DNA of 64,000 nt from Flemingiibacterium sp045644145 (GTDB taxonomy: Bacteria > Bacillota > Clostridia > Oscillospirales > CAG-272), in the NCBI GenBank assembly GCA_045644145.1, contig JAZRGK010000005.1, positions 59,780-123,779 on the forward strand. Direction: 5' to 3'. Within the stretch, counting starts at the first letter, position 1. Each line of letters begins with the position of its first letter. This document shows positions 45,359 through 54,259 of the stretch, piece after piece. The notes under the pieces are model-generated. The model searched no databases. It saw nothing but the letters and a program-made list of their open reading frames with translations, and was not told the DNA's origin. A program made the translations under genes and the position numbers.

Positions 45359-46357
45359 ATGAAAGCAATGTTTATGTCACAAGACAAAAATAATCTCGAG
45401 ATGGTTTTCAGCCGAGAAACTCGCGTAAGACTCGCGAAAAAGCTTGAATTTTTCGATGATTTCTGCGACATATCAACACTTGATGCCCGTTCAGAGCAGC
45501 TTCGCGAAACCGAAGTAATTTTCTCAACATGGGGAATGTTCTCGCTTACAAGCGAGCAGATAGCAAAATATCTCCCAAAGCTTAAGGCAATATACTACGG
45601 TGCCGGCACTGTTCAGGCATTCGCACGTCCGTTTATTGAAGCAGGCGTTGCCGTACACAGCGCATGGGCGGCAAATGCTGTGCCCGTTGCGGAGTTTACG
45701 GTAGCGCAAATAATTCTCGCTAATAAAGGATATTTCCAAAGATTCCATCGCCCATCTAACGGCACTTGGTGTAACCGCCGTGCAGTGATTCCTTTCACCG
45801 GAAACTACGGAAACAAAATAGGTCTTATCGGTATCGGTATGATAGGCTCGCTGGTTGCCGAGATGCTAAAAACCTACAAGTTCGAGGTGCTGGCATTTGA
45901 CCCGTTCCTTTCCGCGGAGCGCGCTAAGGAACTTAACATAGAACTTACTTCACTTGAGCGTATATTCTCGGAGTGCACCGTAATCTCCAATCATCTCGCC
46001 AACAATCCGCAGACCGTTGGTATGCTTAACGGAAAGCTTTTTGGCCGAATGATGAAAAATGCAGCATTTATAAACACGGGACGCGGTGCGCAGGTAGTTG
46101 AAGCCGACCTTATAGCCGCCATGGAAGCCGAACCCCAGCGTGTGGCACTGCTTGATGTAACTCTTCCCGAACCGCCGGAAGCAGACAGCAAGCTTTACAC
46201 AATGCCTAACGTTTTCCTCTCACCTCATATTGCAGGATCTCTCGGAAATGAGGTATCCCGCATGGGCGAGTATATGTGCGATGAGTTTATGCGTGTTGAA
46301 AACGGCGGAGCGCCCAAGTGGCAGGTATCCCTTAAGATGCTTGAAACCATGGCGTAA
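45359..46357 (+). CDS. D-isomer-specific 2-hydroxyacid dehydrogenase family protein
   Basis: 332 aa. NAD-binding Rossmann motif GLIGIGMIGSLV (~155) and the catalytic set Arg (NTGRGA ~235), Glu (LPEPPE ~265) and His (SPHIAGS ~285) are intact. It reduces a 2-oxo acid, or acts on a related keto compound, with NAD(P)H. The N-terminal part is atypical (KAMFMSQDKNN). First gene of a four-gene operon. The substrate is unknown. Confidence 0.9.
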   Translation: MKAMFMSQDKNNLEMVFSRETRVRLAKKLEFFDDFCDISTLDARSEQLRETEVIFSTWGMFSLTSEQIAKYLPKLKAIYYGAGTVQAFARPFIEAGVAVHSAWAANAVPVAEFTVAQIILANKGYFQRFHRPSNGTWCNRRAVIPFTGNYGNKIGLIGIGMIGSLVAEMLKTYKFEVLAFDPFLSAERAKELNIELTSLERIFSECTVISNHLANNPQTVGMLNGKLFGRMMKNAAFINTGRGAQVVEADLIAAMEAEPQRVALLDVTLPEPPEADSKLYTMPNVFLSPHIAGSLGNEVSRMGEYMCDEFMRVENGGAPKWQVSLKMLETMA

Positions 46358-46387
46358 ACCCAATACTTGGCGTGAGGAGAATTTGAT

Positions 46388-47701
46388 ATGTCATTTGATT
46401 TTAAATATCATTCGATAGACGATGTAAAAGCGGACGCCGCTGCGCTTGGAATAGACCTTCCTTTTTCGGATGACCTTTCTTGCCTTGGGAAGCCCTTTTC
46501 CGTAAAAGGCGACAACATAACATTTAAAAACGCCATTGCTGTTCATCCCATGGAAGGTTTCGACAGTACGCCCGATGGCGCGCCAAGCGAGCTTACACGC
46601 CGCCGCTATATAAGATTCGCAAACAGCGATGCCGGTCTCTATTGGTTTGAAGCTGTAGCCGTTTCAAACGAATCTCGTTCCAATGCCCGTCAGCTTTGGA
46701 TTCACAGAGGAAACGTGGACGAATATAAGAAGCTTATAAGCGAAATCCACGAAATCACCGACGGTGCACCTATAATTTGTCAGCTTACCCATTCAGGCAG
46801 ATTCTCACGTCGGGAAAACCTTCCGGCTCCCATAATTTCCTATCACAACCCCATTCTGAACCGCACGTTTAATATTGACCCGGAGCACAAGGTGGTTACG
46901 GACGAATACCTTGATTCTCTCGTTGACCAATACGTCACAGTGGCGGAACTTGCATACGAAGCAGGCTTTGACGGAGTTGACATAAAGGCATGCCACAGAT
47001 ATCTTATGAGCGAGCTGCTTTCAGCTTATAGCCGCGAGGGCAAATACGGCGGATGCTATGAAAACCGCACAAGACTTTACCGTGACGTTATTGCGGCAGT
47101 AAAGGCAAAATTCGGAAGCAAGCTTGCGGTTGCTACCCGACTTGGCGTACACGATGCTATCGGTCACCCCTACGGGTTCTGCGACAGCGCCGATGAGCCT
47201 ATAAAGTTCGTGCCGGACGAGGCTATCCGTCTTATTGATGATATTCACAAGCTGGGCGTAAATCTTATCAATATCACAATGGGTACGCCCTACTTTAATC
47301 CCCATGTCAACCGTCCCTACTGCAAGGGCGGGTATGAGCCGCCGGAGCATCCTCTTGTGGGTATTGCCCGTATGCTTGATGGTGCGGCGCTTCTTAAAAA
47401 GGAGTTTCCTGATATCACCTTTATCGGTACAGGCTACACATTCCTACGCCACCTCTCGCCATATCTTGCGGCAGGTGCGGTTGAAAGCGGAATGATATCA
47501 GCCGCAGGATTCGGACGTATGGCATTCGCTTATGACGGATTCGCAAAAGATCTTATGGCGGGCGATATGAAACCGAACAAATGCTGTGTGACCTGCGGAA
47601 AATGCACGGAGCTTATGCGTGCCTACACTACAACGGGATGTCCCGTACGCGACAGTGAAATTTATGCGCCTATCTATAAAGAGGCGTGTGTTAAAAAATA
47701 A
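46388..47701 (+). CDS. NADH:flavin oxidoreductase (Old Yellow Enzyme family) with Fe-S-type Cys motif
   Basis: 437 aa. FMN TIM barrel: ICQLTHSGRFSR (~120), GFDGVDIKACHRYLMSELLS (~195), NITMGTPYFNP (~295). Near the C-terminus Cys400, 403, 406 and 418 form a Cys-rich motif like the [4Fe-4S] site of 2,4-dienoyl-CoA reductase and BaiCD, but the C-terminal FAD/NAD domain of those enzymes is absent; the protein ends soon after. It probably reduces an activated C=C bond using electrons from a partner, perhaps the flavoprotein downstream (inference). Confidence 0.9.
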   Translation: MSFDFKYHSIDDVKADAAALGIDLPFSDDLSCLGKPFSVKGDNITFKNAIAVHPMEGFDSTPDGAPSELTRRRYIRFANSDAGLYWFEAVAVSNESRSNARQLWIHRGNVDEYKKLISEIHEITDGAPIICQLTHSGRFSRRENLPAPIISYHNPILNRTFNIDPEHKVVTDEYLDSLVDQYVTVAELAYEAGFDGVDIKACHRYLMSELLSAYSREGKYGGCYENRTRLYRDVIAAVKAKFGSKLAVATRLGVHDAIGHPYGFCDSADEPIKFVPDEAIRLIDDIHKLGVNLINITMGTPYFNPHVNRPYCKGGYEPPEHPLVGIARMLDGAALLKKEFPDITFIGTGYTFLRHLSPYLAAGAVESGMISAAGFGRMAFAYDGFAKDLMAGDMKPNKCCVTCGKCTELMRAYTTTGCPVRDSEIYAPIYKEACVKK

Positions 47702-47714
47702 GGAGAGATTTACA

Positions 47715-48470
47715 ATGCCAACCGCAATAGTAACCGGCGCATCCAGGGGTATTGGACGGGCGATATCGCTGATGCTCGCCGAAAAGGGCTACAAAGTAAT
47801 CGCCGCCGCAACACGTCCTGCGGAAGATGTGGAAGAATATATAACAGAGCTTAAATCCTGTTCCCCCGATTCCTTTTATGTAAGCTGCGACATTTCAAAG
47901 CCTGAGAGCCGTGCGGCGCTTCTTAATGAGGCAAAAAAGGCAGGCGGATTTGATATTCTCGTAAATAACGCAGGTGCAGCTCCCTTAGTCCGCGGCGACC
48001 TTCTCGATATGACCGAGGAGAGCCTTGACAGACTTATCTCCATCAATTTAAAAGGCACATTCTTACTCTCCCAGGCGGCGGCAAAGGAGCTTATCAATCG
48101 CGATAGCGACGCAAACAAAATGATTATAAATATCACCTCTATCTCCGCTGAAACTTCATCCATAAGCCGCGGTGAGTACTGCATCTCTAAGGCAGGACTT
48201 TCCATGGTTACAAAGCTGTTTGCTGACCGCCTTGCTCCTCACAGCATCAATGTATACGAGCTTCGTCCCGGCATTATTGAAACCGATATGACCGCTGTAG
48301 TCAAGGACAAGTACATCGCCATGATTGAAGGCGGACTTCTCCCCATCAAGCGCATGGGGAAACCAGAGGATATAGCTAAGGCGGTGTTCGCGCTTACCGA
48401 GGGATATTTCAAATACACCACCGGCAGTGTAATGAATATTGACGGCGGTTTCACCCTTTCAAGATTATGA
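47715..48470 (+). CDS. Short-chain dehydrogenase/reductase
   Basis: 251 aa from the ATG at 47715 after AGGAGAG. TGASRGIG (residue 7), NNAGAAP (~90), catalytic Ser (ISAETSS ~145), Tyr-x-x-x-Lys (EYCISKAG ~158) and the C-terminal NIDGGFTLSRL show a complete classical SDR resembling 3-oxoacyl-ACP reductase. In this operon it likely reduces or oxidises a ring or side-chain carbonyl. The stop overlaps the next start (ATGA). Confidence 0.94.
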   Translation: MPTAIVTGASRGIGRAISLMLAEKGYKVIAAATRPAEDVEEYITELKSCSPDSFYVSCDISKPESRAALLNEAKKAGGFDILVNNAGAAPLVRGDLLDMTEESLDRLISINLKGTFLLSQAAAKELINRDSDANKMIINITSISAETSSISRGEYCISKAGLSMVTKLFADRLAPHSINVYELRPGIIETDMTAVVKDKYIAMIEGGLLPIKRMGKPEDIAKAVFALTEGYFKYTTGSVMNIDGGFTLSRL

Positions 48471-50461
48471 TAACGGCAAGTAAAGAGCTTGTATTTGAGC
48501 GTCGCGAGCTTACAATGAACGAAAAAGCGCTCACAGTTCCGATCTATACATTCGGTACGGCAGTTGTCGGAAGCGGGGCGGCAGGTCTTAACTGCGCCGA
48601 TCTCCTTGCCACAGGCGGTCACAGCGTGGCTGTAGTCACCGAGGGTATGAATATGGGTACATCCCGTAATACCGGTTCTGACAAACAGACATACTATAAG
48701 CTTACTCTCTCCGGCGGAACTCCCGATTCGGTAGAGGATATGGCGAAATCTCTTTTTGACGGTGGGGCTATGCATGGTGACATCGCACTTCGCGAAGCCG
48801 CAGGAAGCACTCGCGCTTTCATCCGTCTTGTAGAGCTTGGCGTCCCGTTCCCTCGCAACGAGTACGGTGAGTTTGCCGGCTATCAGACAGACCACGACAC
48901 CCGTACACGCGCTACATCCTGCGGTCCGCTGACATCCAAGTACATGACCGAGGCGTTGGAGCGTGCAGTCCGCACTCACAATGTGCCCATATTCGACGGC
49001 CACCGCGTTGTGCGTATACTCACGGATAATGGAAAGGCGGTGGGAATTGCATCTATCTGTCCCGATGAAGCAGGAATATTCAACGAATACGGCCTTACCA
49101 TCATACTCGCGGATAATACCGTGTGGGCAACCGGCGGCCCTTCCGCAATATATGCCTCTACCGTTTATCCGGAGAGCCAGACCTCGGCTCACGGAACGGC
49201 ACTTGAAGCAGGTGCGGCGGCAGTTAACGTCACCGAAAGTCAATACGGACTTGCTTCCGTAAAATTCAGATGGAATCTGTCCGGAACATATCAGCAGGTG
49301 CTCCCCAGATACATCTCCACACTGCCCGACGGTTCTGACGAGCGCGAATTTCTCGATGACTATTTTGACAGCGTATCTGACGTGCTGACCGCTATTTTCA
49401 GAAAAGGCTATCAGTGGCCCTTTGACCCTGCAAAGCTTTACGGCAGAGGCTCATCAATGGTGGATATTGCAGTTTTCTGTGAACGAAGAAAGGGACGCCG
49501 CGTATTCATGGATTTCAGACGGAATCCCTCGGCAGCCGATATAAACGGCGCTCTTGATTTCACCCTTGCATCCGATGAAGTACGCAGCTATCTCGAAAAA
49601 TCCGGAGCGCTTTTTGCAACGCCCATTGCGCGTCTTGCAAAAATGAACACGCCTGCTATAGAGCTATATTCCTCTCACGGCATCGATCTTTACGCCCAGC
49701 CACTTGAAATTGATATGTGCGCTCAGCACAATAACGGCGGCTTTTCAGTAGACGTAAACTATGAAAGCACATCTCTTGGACACTTCTTCATTGTAGGAGA
49801 AGCAGCCGGTGTGTTCGGGATCCACCGTCCCGGCGGCAGTGCGCTCAATTCTACGCAGGTAGGATCATGTGCCGCAGCCGAACAGATCATACAGTATGAA
49901 AAGGCAGGAGCAAATAAAGCTGTACTCCCCGAAAGCACCGCTGATATGCTTTGCAGACTTCTGTCCCACCTCACCACGGCAGACAATTTTCTTACCCGCG
50001 ACGCTATTTTATCTCTCAGACAGCAATATGCCGAAATCATGAGCGAGTGCGGCGCATTTATCAGGAACAAAGCTAAAATCACGGAGAATCTGCCGAAAAT
50101 CCGAGAAGAGATCGCAAGCTTCAGCAAATACACGGTAAATGATCCGCAACTGCTTATTGAGCTTTTAATAAACCGTGACATACTGATAACTGAGCAGGTT
50201 TATCTGGAAGCTATACTCGAATATATGAATGACGGCGGTGAAAGCCGCGGTTCTTACCTTATAATGCGTGAAGACAGCGCCCTTCCGGACGGAAAATCTC
50301 CTATAGTTATCGACAGAGAGCACAGAAGCAAGGTTTGTGAGATTTTCTATACCCCCGAAAAAACCACCGCTTGTTGGAAAGCGGTACGTCCCATCCCCAC
50401 ACGCGACAACTGGTTTGAAAATGTCTATAATGCTTACAGAGAGCGCATGGGCGGAATTTGA
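48467..50461 (+). CDS. FAD-dependent fumarate reductase/succinate dehydrogenase-like flavoprotein
   Basis: 664 aa. FAD motif VVGSGAAGLNCADLL (~33), a central capping domain, and a late GEAAGVFGIHRPGGSALNSTQVG (~444; FAD-binding end), then a helical C-terminal domain like that of SdhA. The ATG at 48467 overlaps the SDR stop; an ATG at 48515 is an alternative. No heme domain, signal peptide or FrdB partner is seen, so it is cytoplasmic. It may reduce an enone or act on the OYE product (inference). Last gene of the operon. Confidence 0.88.
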   Translation: MITASKELVFERRELTMNEKALTVPIYTFGTAVVGSGAAGLNCADLLATGGHSVAVVTEGMNMGTSRNTGSDKQTYYKLTLSGGTPDSVEDMAKSLFDGGAMHGDIALREAAGSTRAFIRLVELGVPFPRNEYGEFAGYQTDHDTRTRATSCGPLTSKYMTEALERAVRTHNVPIFDGHRVVRILTDNGKAVGIASICPDEAGIFNEYGLTIILADNTVWATGGPSAIYASTVYPESQTSAHGTALEAGAAAVNVTESQYGLASVKFRWNLSGTYQQVLPRYISTLPDGSDEREFLDDYFDSVSDVLTAIFRKGYQWPFDPAKLYGRGSSMVDIAVFCERRKGRRVFMDFRRNPSAADINGALDFTLASDEVRSYLEKSGALFATPIARLAKMNTPAIELYSSHGIDLYAQPLEIDMCAQHNNGGFSVDVNYESTSLGHFFIVGEAAGVFGIHRPGGSALNSTQVGSCAAAEQIIQYEKAGANKAVLPESTADMLCRLLSHLTTADNFLTRDAILSLRQQYAEIMSECGAFIRNKAKITENLPKIREEIASFSKYTVNDPQLLIELLINRDILITEQVYLEAILEYMNDGGESRGSYLIMREDSALPDGKSPIVIDREHRSKVCEIFYTPEKTTACWKAVRPIPTRDNWFENVYNAYRERMGGI

Positions 50462-50527
50462 CCGGTGCATTATTCTGCAAACATATTGCACTTTATCGCC
50501 GTACTTCGCGTTTTTTCAATAATGTGC

Positions 50528-50556
50528 TTGCTATTTTTCAGGTGGCATGCTATAAT
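50528..50556 (+). promoter_or_regulatory. Sigma-A promoter of nagB
   Basis: TTGCTA (50528-50533), 17 bases, TATAAT (50551-50556). A CATGCC-atc-GGCATG palindrome lies at 50572-50586, between the start point and the ribosome site. Confidence 0.75.
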
Positions 50557-50604
50557 TATTGGAGATATCGACATGCCATCGGCATGAAAGGAGAGGTACA
50601 TACA

Positions 50605-51327
50605 ATGAAACTTTATGTTTGCAAAAATTATAATGAAATGTCCGACAAGGCTGCTGACGTGGTAGCAAGTGTTATCACTCTGAAGCCCGACTGTGTTCTC
50701 GGTCTTGCAACAGGCTCTACTCCGGTGGGCATGTACAAGAAGCTTGCTGAGCTTAACAAGGCAGGAAAGATAGATTTCGCAGGTGTAAAGACCTACAATC
50801 TGGACGAATACTATCCCATAAAGCCCACCGATTCTCAGAGCTACCGCTATTTCATGGATAAGAACCTTTTCGATAACATAAACATCGACAAGGCAAATAC
50901 CCATGTACTTAACGGCGAGGCTTCCGACACGACTGCTGAGTGTGCCGCATACGACAAGGCAATCGAAGCCGCAGGCGGAATTGATATTCAGGTGCTCGGC
51001 ATCGGAAACAACGGTCACATCGGCTTCAACGAGCCGGCAGATGAGCTTATTGCCGCAACCCATGTTCAGGCACTCACAGAAAACACCATTGAAGCAAATT
51101 CCAGATTCTTTAATAGTGCTGATGAAGTACCGAAGCAGGCACTCACAATGGGTATGGCACCCATTATGAAGGCAAAGCGCATCATAATCCTCATAAGCGG
51201 CAAGTCCAAGCACGCGGCGCTTAAGGAGCTTCTCTCCGGTGTTATCACCACAAAGAATCCCGCAACAGTTCTCAATCTCCACAACGATGTAACCATCGTA
51301 TGCGACGAGGACGCTTACAACGGTTAA
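50605..51327 (+). CDS. nagB: Glucosamine-6-phosphate deaminase
   Basis: 240 aa from the ATG at 50605 after AAAGGAGAGG. It converts glucosamine-6-P to fructose-6-P and ammonia. GLATGSTPVGMY (~35), YNLDEYYP (~66, catalytic Asp), GIGNNGHIGFNEP (~130, catalytic His) and TMGMAPIMKAKRI (~180) are diagnostic. It lacks the C-terminal allosteric extension of the E. coli enzyme, as usual in Firmicutes. Single-gene unit; no nagA nearby. Confidence 0.97.
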   Translation: MKLYVCKNYNEMSDKAADVVASVITLKPDCVLGLATGSTPVGMYKKLAELNKAGKIDFAGVKTYNLDEYYPIKPTDSQSYRYFMDKNLFDNINIDKANTHVLNGEASDTTAECAAYDKAIEAAGGIDIQVLGIGNNGHIGFNEPADELIAATHVQALTENTIEANSRFFNSADEVPKQALTMGMAPIMKAKRIIILISGKSKHAALKELLSGVITTKNPATVLNLHNDVTIVCDEDAYNG

Positions 51328-51340
51328 TAAAAAATAGCGA

Positions 51341-51377
51341 AACCGCCTGCTTCGATCGAAGCGGGCGGTTGTCTTTT
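51341..51377 (+). terminator. Terminator of nagB
   Basis: 15-bp stem AACCGCC..GGCGGTT with central TTCGATCGAA, then TCTTTTTA. Confidence 0.9.
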
Positions 51378-51395
51378 TAATGGTTCTTCGCATAA

Positions 51396-52175
51396 TTACT
51401 TCAAATCTTCAATTTTCTTTTTAAAAAAGCTAACATAAGAGTCATAATATTTATTTTCCACAAGCACTTCAATAAGCTTCAGTGCTTTTTCGCGTTCTTT
51501 GATACTCTCTGCTTTCATCCCCTCTGACTCATAATATTCAGCAACCTTTTCCATCATTTGAATCAGATTTTCAAAGGATACCCCCTTTTGTTTTTCCGCC
51601 GCTTCGAACTTTGCTCTCCCCTCTAAAAGATATGCCATTTCTGTAAGCTTAGTAAAATAAATCTCCGGTATTTGATCAATAGCCGCTTCCGCGCTGTTCA
51701 AATCCCCTTTAGCCTTATATGCATATGCAAGGAATCTTAATGCATCGTATTTGATATCAGCTTTATTGGTTTTGGCAATCAAGGAGTTTGCGATCAAAAT
51801 TGTTTCGTCGGGATTTTTTGAGTAATTCAATACATACAGAAGATTATTAAGTAATATTTCATTTTCGGGATATTTTTTCAGCCCATTTTCAAGAATACTT
51901 CTGCTTTTTTGAGGGTCAGACTCTCTGAATTTGTATGCATCCTCTGCAATTGAATCAACATCGCGCTCAATTTCGGTTAAGTTGAATTCAAAGAGATCAT
52001 CCAGCGAAACGCAAAAATATCCCGCCAAAATTGGTGCCAGTGTGATATCGGGCAAAGCAATCCCCGTTTCCCATTTGCTCACTGCTTGAAAAGAAATCCC
52101 AATACCGTTAGCGAGCTGTTCTTGCGTGATTCCGCGTTGCTTTCGTAATTCTTTGATTTTATTTCCAATATTCAT
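51396..52175 (-). CDS. XRE-family regulator with TPR-like C-terminal domain
   Basis: 259 aa from the ATG at 52175 (GGAGGTATAACT before it); the 11-residue extension is dropped. N-terminal Cro/CI helix-turn-helix (residues 5-60: TQEQLANGIGISFQAVSKWETG), then ~190 residues of helical repeats (LAYAYKAKGDLNSAEAAID) that look like TPRs. Such proteins may sense a peptide. The target is unknown; direct repeats in its own promoter suggest autoregulation. Confidence 0.88.
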   Translation of the reverse strand: MNIGNKIKELRKQRGITQEQLANGIGISFQAVSKWETGIALPDITLAPILAGYFCVSLDDLFEFNLTEIERDVDSIAEDAYKFRESDPQKSRSILENGLKKYPENEILLNNLLYVLNYSKNPDETILIANSLIAKTNKADIKYDALRFLAYAYKAKGDLNSAEAAIDQIPEIYFTKLTEMAYLLEGRAKFEAAEKQKGVSFENLIQMMEKVAEYYESEGMKAESIKEREKALKLIEVLVENKYYDSYVSFFKKKIEDLK

Positions 52176-52219
52176 AGTTATACCTCCATGTTGACAAGGT
52201 GGTGCCACCCTGTGGCTAT

Positions 52220-52248
52220 ATTATATCACAATAACATTTTATTGACAA
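52220..52248 (-). promoter_or_regulatory. Sigma-A promoter of the XRE regulator gene
   Basis: Minus strand TTGTCA (52248-52243), 17 bases, TATAAT (52225-52220). GTTATTGT occurs twice as a direct repeat over the -35 and spacer. Confidence 0.75.
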
Positions 52249-52310
52249 TAACCGTTTAGACGAGTTTTTTCAACTTCAGGTTGAAAAACAGTTTATGCTC
52301 CAAGCCACAA

Positions 52311-52341
52311 AGAAGCCTCTTGCGCTATGCAAGAGGCTTCT
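52311..52341 (-). terminator. Terminator of the ylxM-ffh-rpsP-khpA operon
   Basis: 13-bp stem (52311-52323 with 52329-52341), 5-base loop; it lies 15 bases beyond the khpA stop. The T-run is short. Confidence 0.7.
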
Positions 52342-52355
52342 TCCAACTAATGATT

Positions 52356-52592
52356 TTATTTAATCTCAACGGTAACGCGCTTTCCGATAGTGTTAGCCGC
52401 AGCCTTCATTACAAGGCGGATAGATTTTGCAATCTTACCGTGTCTGCCGATGACCTTACCCATGTCATCCTCGGAAACGTGAAGCACTAACATCACGTCA
52501 TTTCCGTTTACGGTTTCGCTGACTTCAACACCGTCCGGCTCGTCTACTATTGCCTTAGCAATATCGGTGAGAACTTTTTTAAGCTCGACCAT
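52356..52592 (-). CDS. khpA: KH-domain RNA-binding protein KhpA
   Basis: 78 aa. A single type-II KH domain with the GxxG loop in VIGRHGKIAK (~47). It binds RNA together with KhpB in cell-division control in Firmicutes. It lies five bases after rpsP, the normal neighbourhood. Confidence 0.95.
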   Translation of the reverse strand: MVELKKVLTDIAKAIVDEPDGVEVSETVNGNDVMLVLHVSEDDMGKVIGRHGKIAKSIRLVMKAAANTIGKRVTVEIK

Positions 52593-52597
52593 TTTTA

Positions 52598-52843
52598 TCA
52601 GTCGATAGCGCCGGTCTTCTTAAGAAGCGCGCGTACGGTTTCGGTAGGCTGTGCGCCGTTCTTGATCCAGGTCTTAGCCTTTTCAGCGTCGATCTTGATC
52701 TCAGCAGGCTCAGTCATAGGATTGTAGGTACCGATAACCTCAATGAAACGGCCATCTCTGGGGTAACGGGAATCAGCCGCAACTACGCGGTAGTAGGGGT
52801 TCTTCTTTGCGCCAAGTCTTGTGAGTCTTAATTTAACTGCCAT
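52598..52843 (-). CDS. rpsP: 30S ribosomal protein S16
   Basis: 81 aa with the invariant start MAVKLRLTRLGAKKNPYYR and the GTYNPM segment (~38). Normal length. It lies between ffh and khpA; rimM, trmD and rplS, which often follow, are missing from this side. Confidence 0.98.
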   Translation of the reverse strand: MAVKLRLTRLGAKKNPYYRVVAADSRYPRDGRFIEVIGTYNPMTEPAEIKIDAEKAKTWIKNGAQPTETVRALLKKTGAID

Positions 52844-52897
52844 TTTGATTTTCCTCCAAAAAATTATGTTAATTGTTTTTTATTTATTGAAAACCGT

Positions 52898-54238
52898 TTA
52901 GAACGGTAATTTCATCTTGCCTTTTCTGCCGAAGCGTTTTCCGCCTGTCAGCGATGCAAACTGCTTCATCATTTGCTTCATTTGGTCATACTGCTTTAAA
53001 AGTCTGTTGACATCCTCCACCTTCATGCCGCTTCCTGCCGCAATACGCTTTTTACGGGATGCATTGATAAGGTCTGGTTTGTCGCGTTCAGCCGGTGTCA
53101 TAGAAAGTATGATCGCTTCGATGCGGTCAAGCTGGCGTTCATCCACCTTTACGTCCTTAAGCGCGTTTGCGTTTACGCCAGGGATCATACCCATGAGATT
53201 TTCGATGGGTCCCATTCCGCGAACCTGCTTAAACTGTTCGAGGAAGTCCGTGAGAGTAAAGCTCTGATCGCGCATCTTGCGCTCAAGCTCCTCTGCCTGC
53301 TTCTCATCGAAGCTCTGCTGAGCCTTTTCGATAAGCGAGAGCACATCGCCCATGCCAAGTATACGGGACGCCATACGGTCTGGGTAAAACGGCTCGATCT
53401 GATCAAGCTTTTCTCCCATACCCACAAACTTAATGGGCTTGCCGGTAACATGGCGAACGGAAAGTGCCGCACCGCCTCGTGTATCGCCGTCCATTTTGGT
53501 AAGAACCACGCCGGTTATATCAAGAAGCTCGTTGAAGGATTCAGCCACATTGACTGCATCCTGACCGGTCATAGCATCCACCACGAGGAGTATCTCAGAC
53601 GGTTCTACTGCTGCCTTTATGTCGCGAAGCTCGTTCATGAGCACCTCATCTATGTGAAGTCGGCCTGCTGTGTCGATAAATACCATATCATGACCGTGCT
53701 TCTTTGCGTGCTCAATACCAGCTTTGGCTATTTCAACCGGACTTACCTTGTCGCCCATTTGAAATACGGGGATTTCAAGCTGTCCGCCCACAACTTCAAG
53801 CTGTTTTATCGCCGCAGGGCGGTAAACGTCGCAGGCAACAAGAAGCGGACGCTTGCCCTGCTTTTTGTACATTCCTGCAAGCTTTCCTGCGTGGGTGGTC
53901 TTACCTGCACCCTGCAGACCGGTCATCATAATGACTGTAGGCGGTTTTGAGGAGATGTTCAGCTTTGCCTGTGTGCCGCCCATAAGGTTGCACAGCTCCT
54001 CATTGACTATCTTCACCACCTGCTGTGCCGGCATAAGGCTTTCAAGCACTTCTGCACCTACGGCACGCTCGGTGACGGTTTTTATAAAATCTTTTACTAC
54101 CTTATAGTTAACGTCAGCCTCAAGCAGTGCGAGCTTTACCTCTCGCATCCCAGCTTTTACGTCATCCTCGGTAAGCTTGCCCTTGCTTTTGAATTTCTTA
54201 AAAGCGGCGGACATTTTATCGACTAAGCTATCGAACAT
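52898..54238 (-). CDS. ffh: Signal recognition particle GTPase Ffh
   Basis: 446 aa. N domain (1-85), G domain with P-loop GLQGAGKTTHAGK (~108), DTAGRL (~190) and TKMDGDTRGGAA (~247), then the Met-rich M domain (~300-446) that binds SRP RNA and signal peptides. It targets proteins to the membrane; FtsY is not in the window. It follows ylxM by about 20 bases. Confidence 0.97.
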   Translation of the reverse strand: MFDSLVDKMSAAFKKFKSKGKLTEDDVKAGMREVKLALLEADVNYKVVKDFIKTVTERAVGAEVLESLMPAQQVVKIVNEELCNLMGGTQAKLNISSKPPTVIMMTGLQGAGKTTHAGKLAGMYKKQGKRPLLVACDVYRPAAIKQLEVVGGQLEIPVFQMGDKVSPVEIAKAGIEHAKKHGHDMVFIDTAGRLHIDEVLMNELRDIKAAVEPSEILLVVDAMTGQDAVNVAESFNELLDITGVVLTKMDGDTRGGAALSVRHVTGKPIKFVGMGEKLDQIEPFYPDRMASRILGMGDVLSLIEKAQQSFDEKQAEELERKMRDQSFTLTDFLEQFKQVRGMGPIENLMGMIPGVNANALKDVKVDERQLDRIEAIILSMTPAERDKPDLINASRKKRIAAGSGMKVEDVNRLLKQYDQMKQMMKQFASLTGGKRFGRKGKMKLPF

Positions 54239-54259
54239 CGTAATCCTCCGTTATAGGGC

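Noticed and set aside
48239..49243. 334-codon minus-strand frame opposite the SDR/flavoprotein genes
   Set aside because: Cys/Arg-rich shadow frame with no ribosome site.
50470..51393. 307-codon minus-strand frame opposite nagB
   Set aside because: Antisense to a certain NagB gene; no promoter or ribosome site on that strand.
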